Positions 63,786 to 64,000 of a stretch of DNA of 64,000 nt are shown here, one piece after another. How positions within the stretch are numbered: the first letter of the stretch is position 1; each line of letters begins with the position of its first letter. The position numbers were made by a program, and so were the translations under genes. The notes under the pieces are model-generated. The model made no database searches, was not told the origin of the DNA, and saw nothing but the letters and a program-made list of their open reading frames with translations. Location: assembly GCF_002251795.1 (NCBI RefSeq), contig NZ_NOXU01000026.1:202797-266796 (forward strand). Direction: 5' to 3'. The stretch is from Niveispirillum lacus. Lineage in GTDB: Bacteria > Pseudomonadota > Alphaproteobacteria > Azospirillales > Azospirillaceae.

Positions 63786-64000
63786 CATAGATCGCGCGCG
63801 AGAAGCCGTTCTCAGCACCGCTTTAATGTTTTTGCAAAATAGCGCTTGCCAACGGAAGGGGAGATGTCCTATACCCCGGCTCCCGCAGCGAGGCGGCCCT
63901 TGAGGTTGTGGCGGTGCGGTTGGTTCTTGGTGGTATTAAGCCACTGACATTGTTGGACTAGACATCATCGCACGGCGGATTTCGGTCCGCTGCTGTTGAT
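63786..64000. other. Right-edge sequence without a recognised gene
   Basis: The last 215 bases contain no supported gene on either strand. The stretch is probably the leader or promoter of a gene beyond the edge. Confidence 0.4.

Noticed and set aside
1..64000. CRISPR arrays, tRNA or rRNA genes, insertion sequences, prophage genes, defence systems
   Set aside because: No repeat-spacer pattern, no TTCGA-type tRNA arm in a cloverleaf context, and no transposase, integrase or phage protein was recognised on either strand.

Overview
The window looks like chromosomal DNA of an alphaproteobacterium of the Rhodospirillales, most like the Azospirillaceae (Azospirillum/Niveispirillum type). The evidence is the high GC content with GC-rich third codon positions, the alphaproteobacterial histidine cluster hisB-hisH-hisA-hisF-hisE followed by a HIT protein, an FnrN/AadR-type FNR regulator, a phasin, a response regulator ending in GGDEF, and frequent GTG/TTG starts. 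No rRNA, tRNA, CRISPR array or insertion sequence was found. The genus is inference.

Layout. 1-5.7 kb: the end of an unknown gene, then a sulfate uptake operon (sbp-cysT-cysW-cysA), a DUF1244 gene and a probable 58-residue small protein with its own terminator. 5.8-17.9 kb: a medium/long-chain acyl-CoA ligase, a GNAT protein, a DJ-1/PfpI protein without its nucleophile, a PilZ protein, a YbbA/YbbP-type ABC system divergent from a TesA-like esterase and a FIST protein, a chemoreceptor and an SGNH lipoprotein. 18-28 kb: a DinG/XPD-type helicase, ahcY with a perfect 18-bp palindrome upstream, a PH-like membrane protein coupled to an S9A peptidase, a REC-GGDEF diguanylate cyclase and a HAD phosphatase. 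28-41.7 kb: an FNR regulator with a perfect FNR box in the divergent intergenic region, an rRNA methyltransferase (RlmI), a large alpha-L-rhamnosidase in an AT-richer pocket, a small XRE regulator, a KefB/YbaL antiporter, a large soluble histidine kinase, a phasin with an unusual N-terminal extension and a proteasome-like Anbu subunit. 42.6-46.8 kb: a HlyD-ATPase-two-permease exporter operon. 46.8-52.4 kb: an odd lipoprotein, then the histidine operon with an embedded acetyltransferase. 52.4-53.7 kb: a gene-poor stretch with a candidate structured RNA and decayed coding sequence. 53.7-63.5 kb: MBL-fold, DUF3052 and ChaC genes (one operon), DUF2125, accA, a MOSC protein, a methylated-DNA methyltransferase, clpB and an M23 peptidase.

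Most genes are conserved core functions: sulfur supply, the SAM cycle, histidine synthesis, fatty acid activation and synthesis, proteostasis and envelope upkeep. No obvious large novel system is present. The most worthwhile leads are small: the candidate RNA with a CRP-like site and tandem terminators near 52.5 kb, the ahcY palindrome, the isolated Anbu gene, the DJ-1 protein without catalytic cysteine, the 13-bp tandem repeat near 63.77 kb and the lipoprotein with a degenerate protease-like domain. Starts were chosen by eye from Shine-Dalgarno spacing and family lengths. Family assignments come from recognition of motifs, not from searches.
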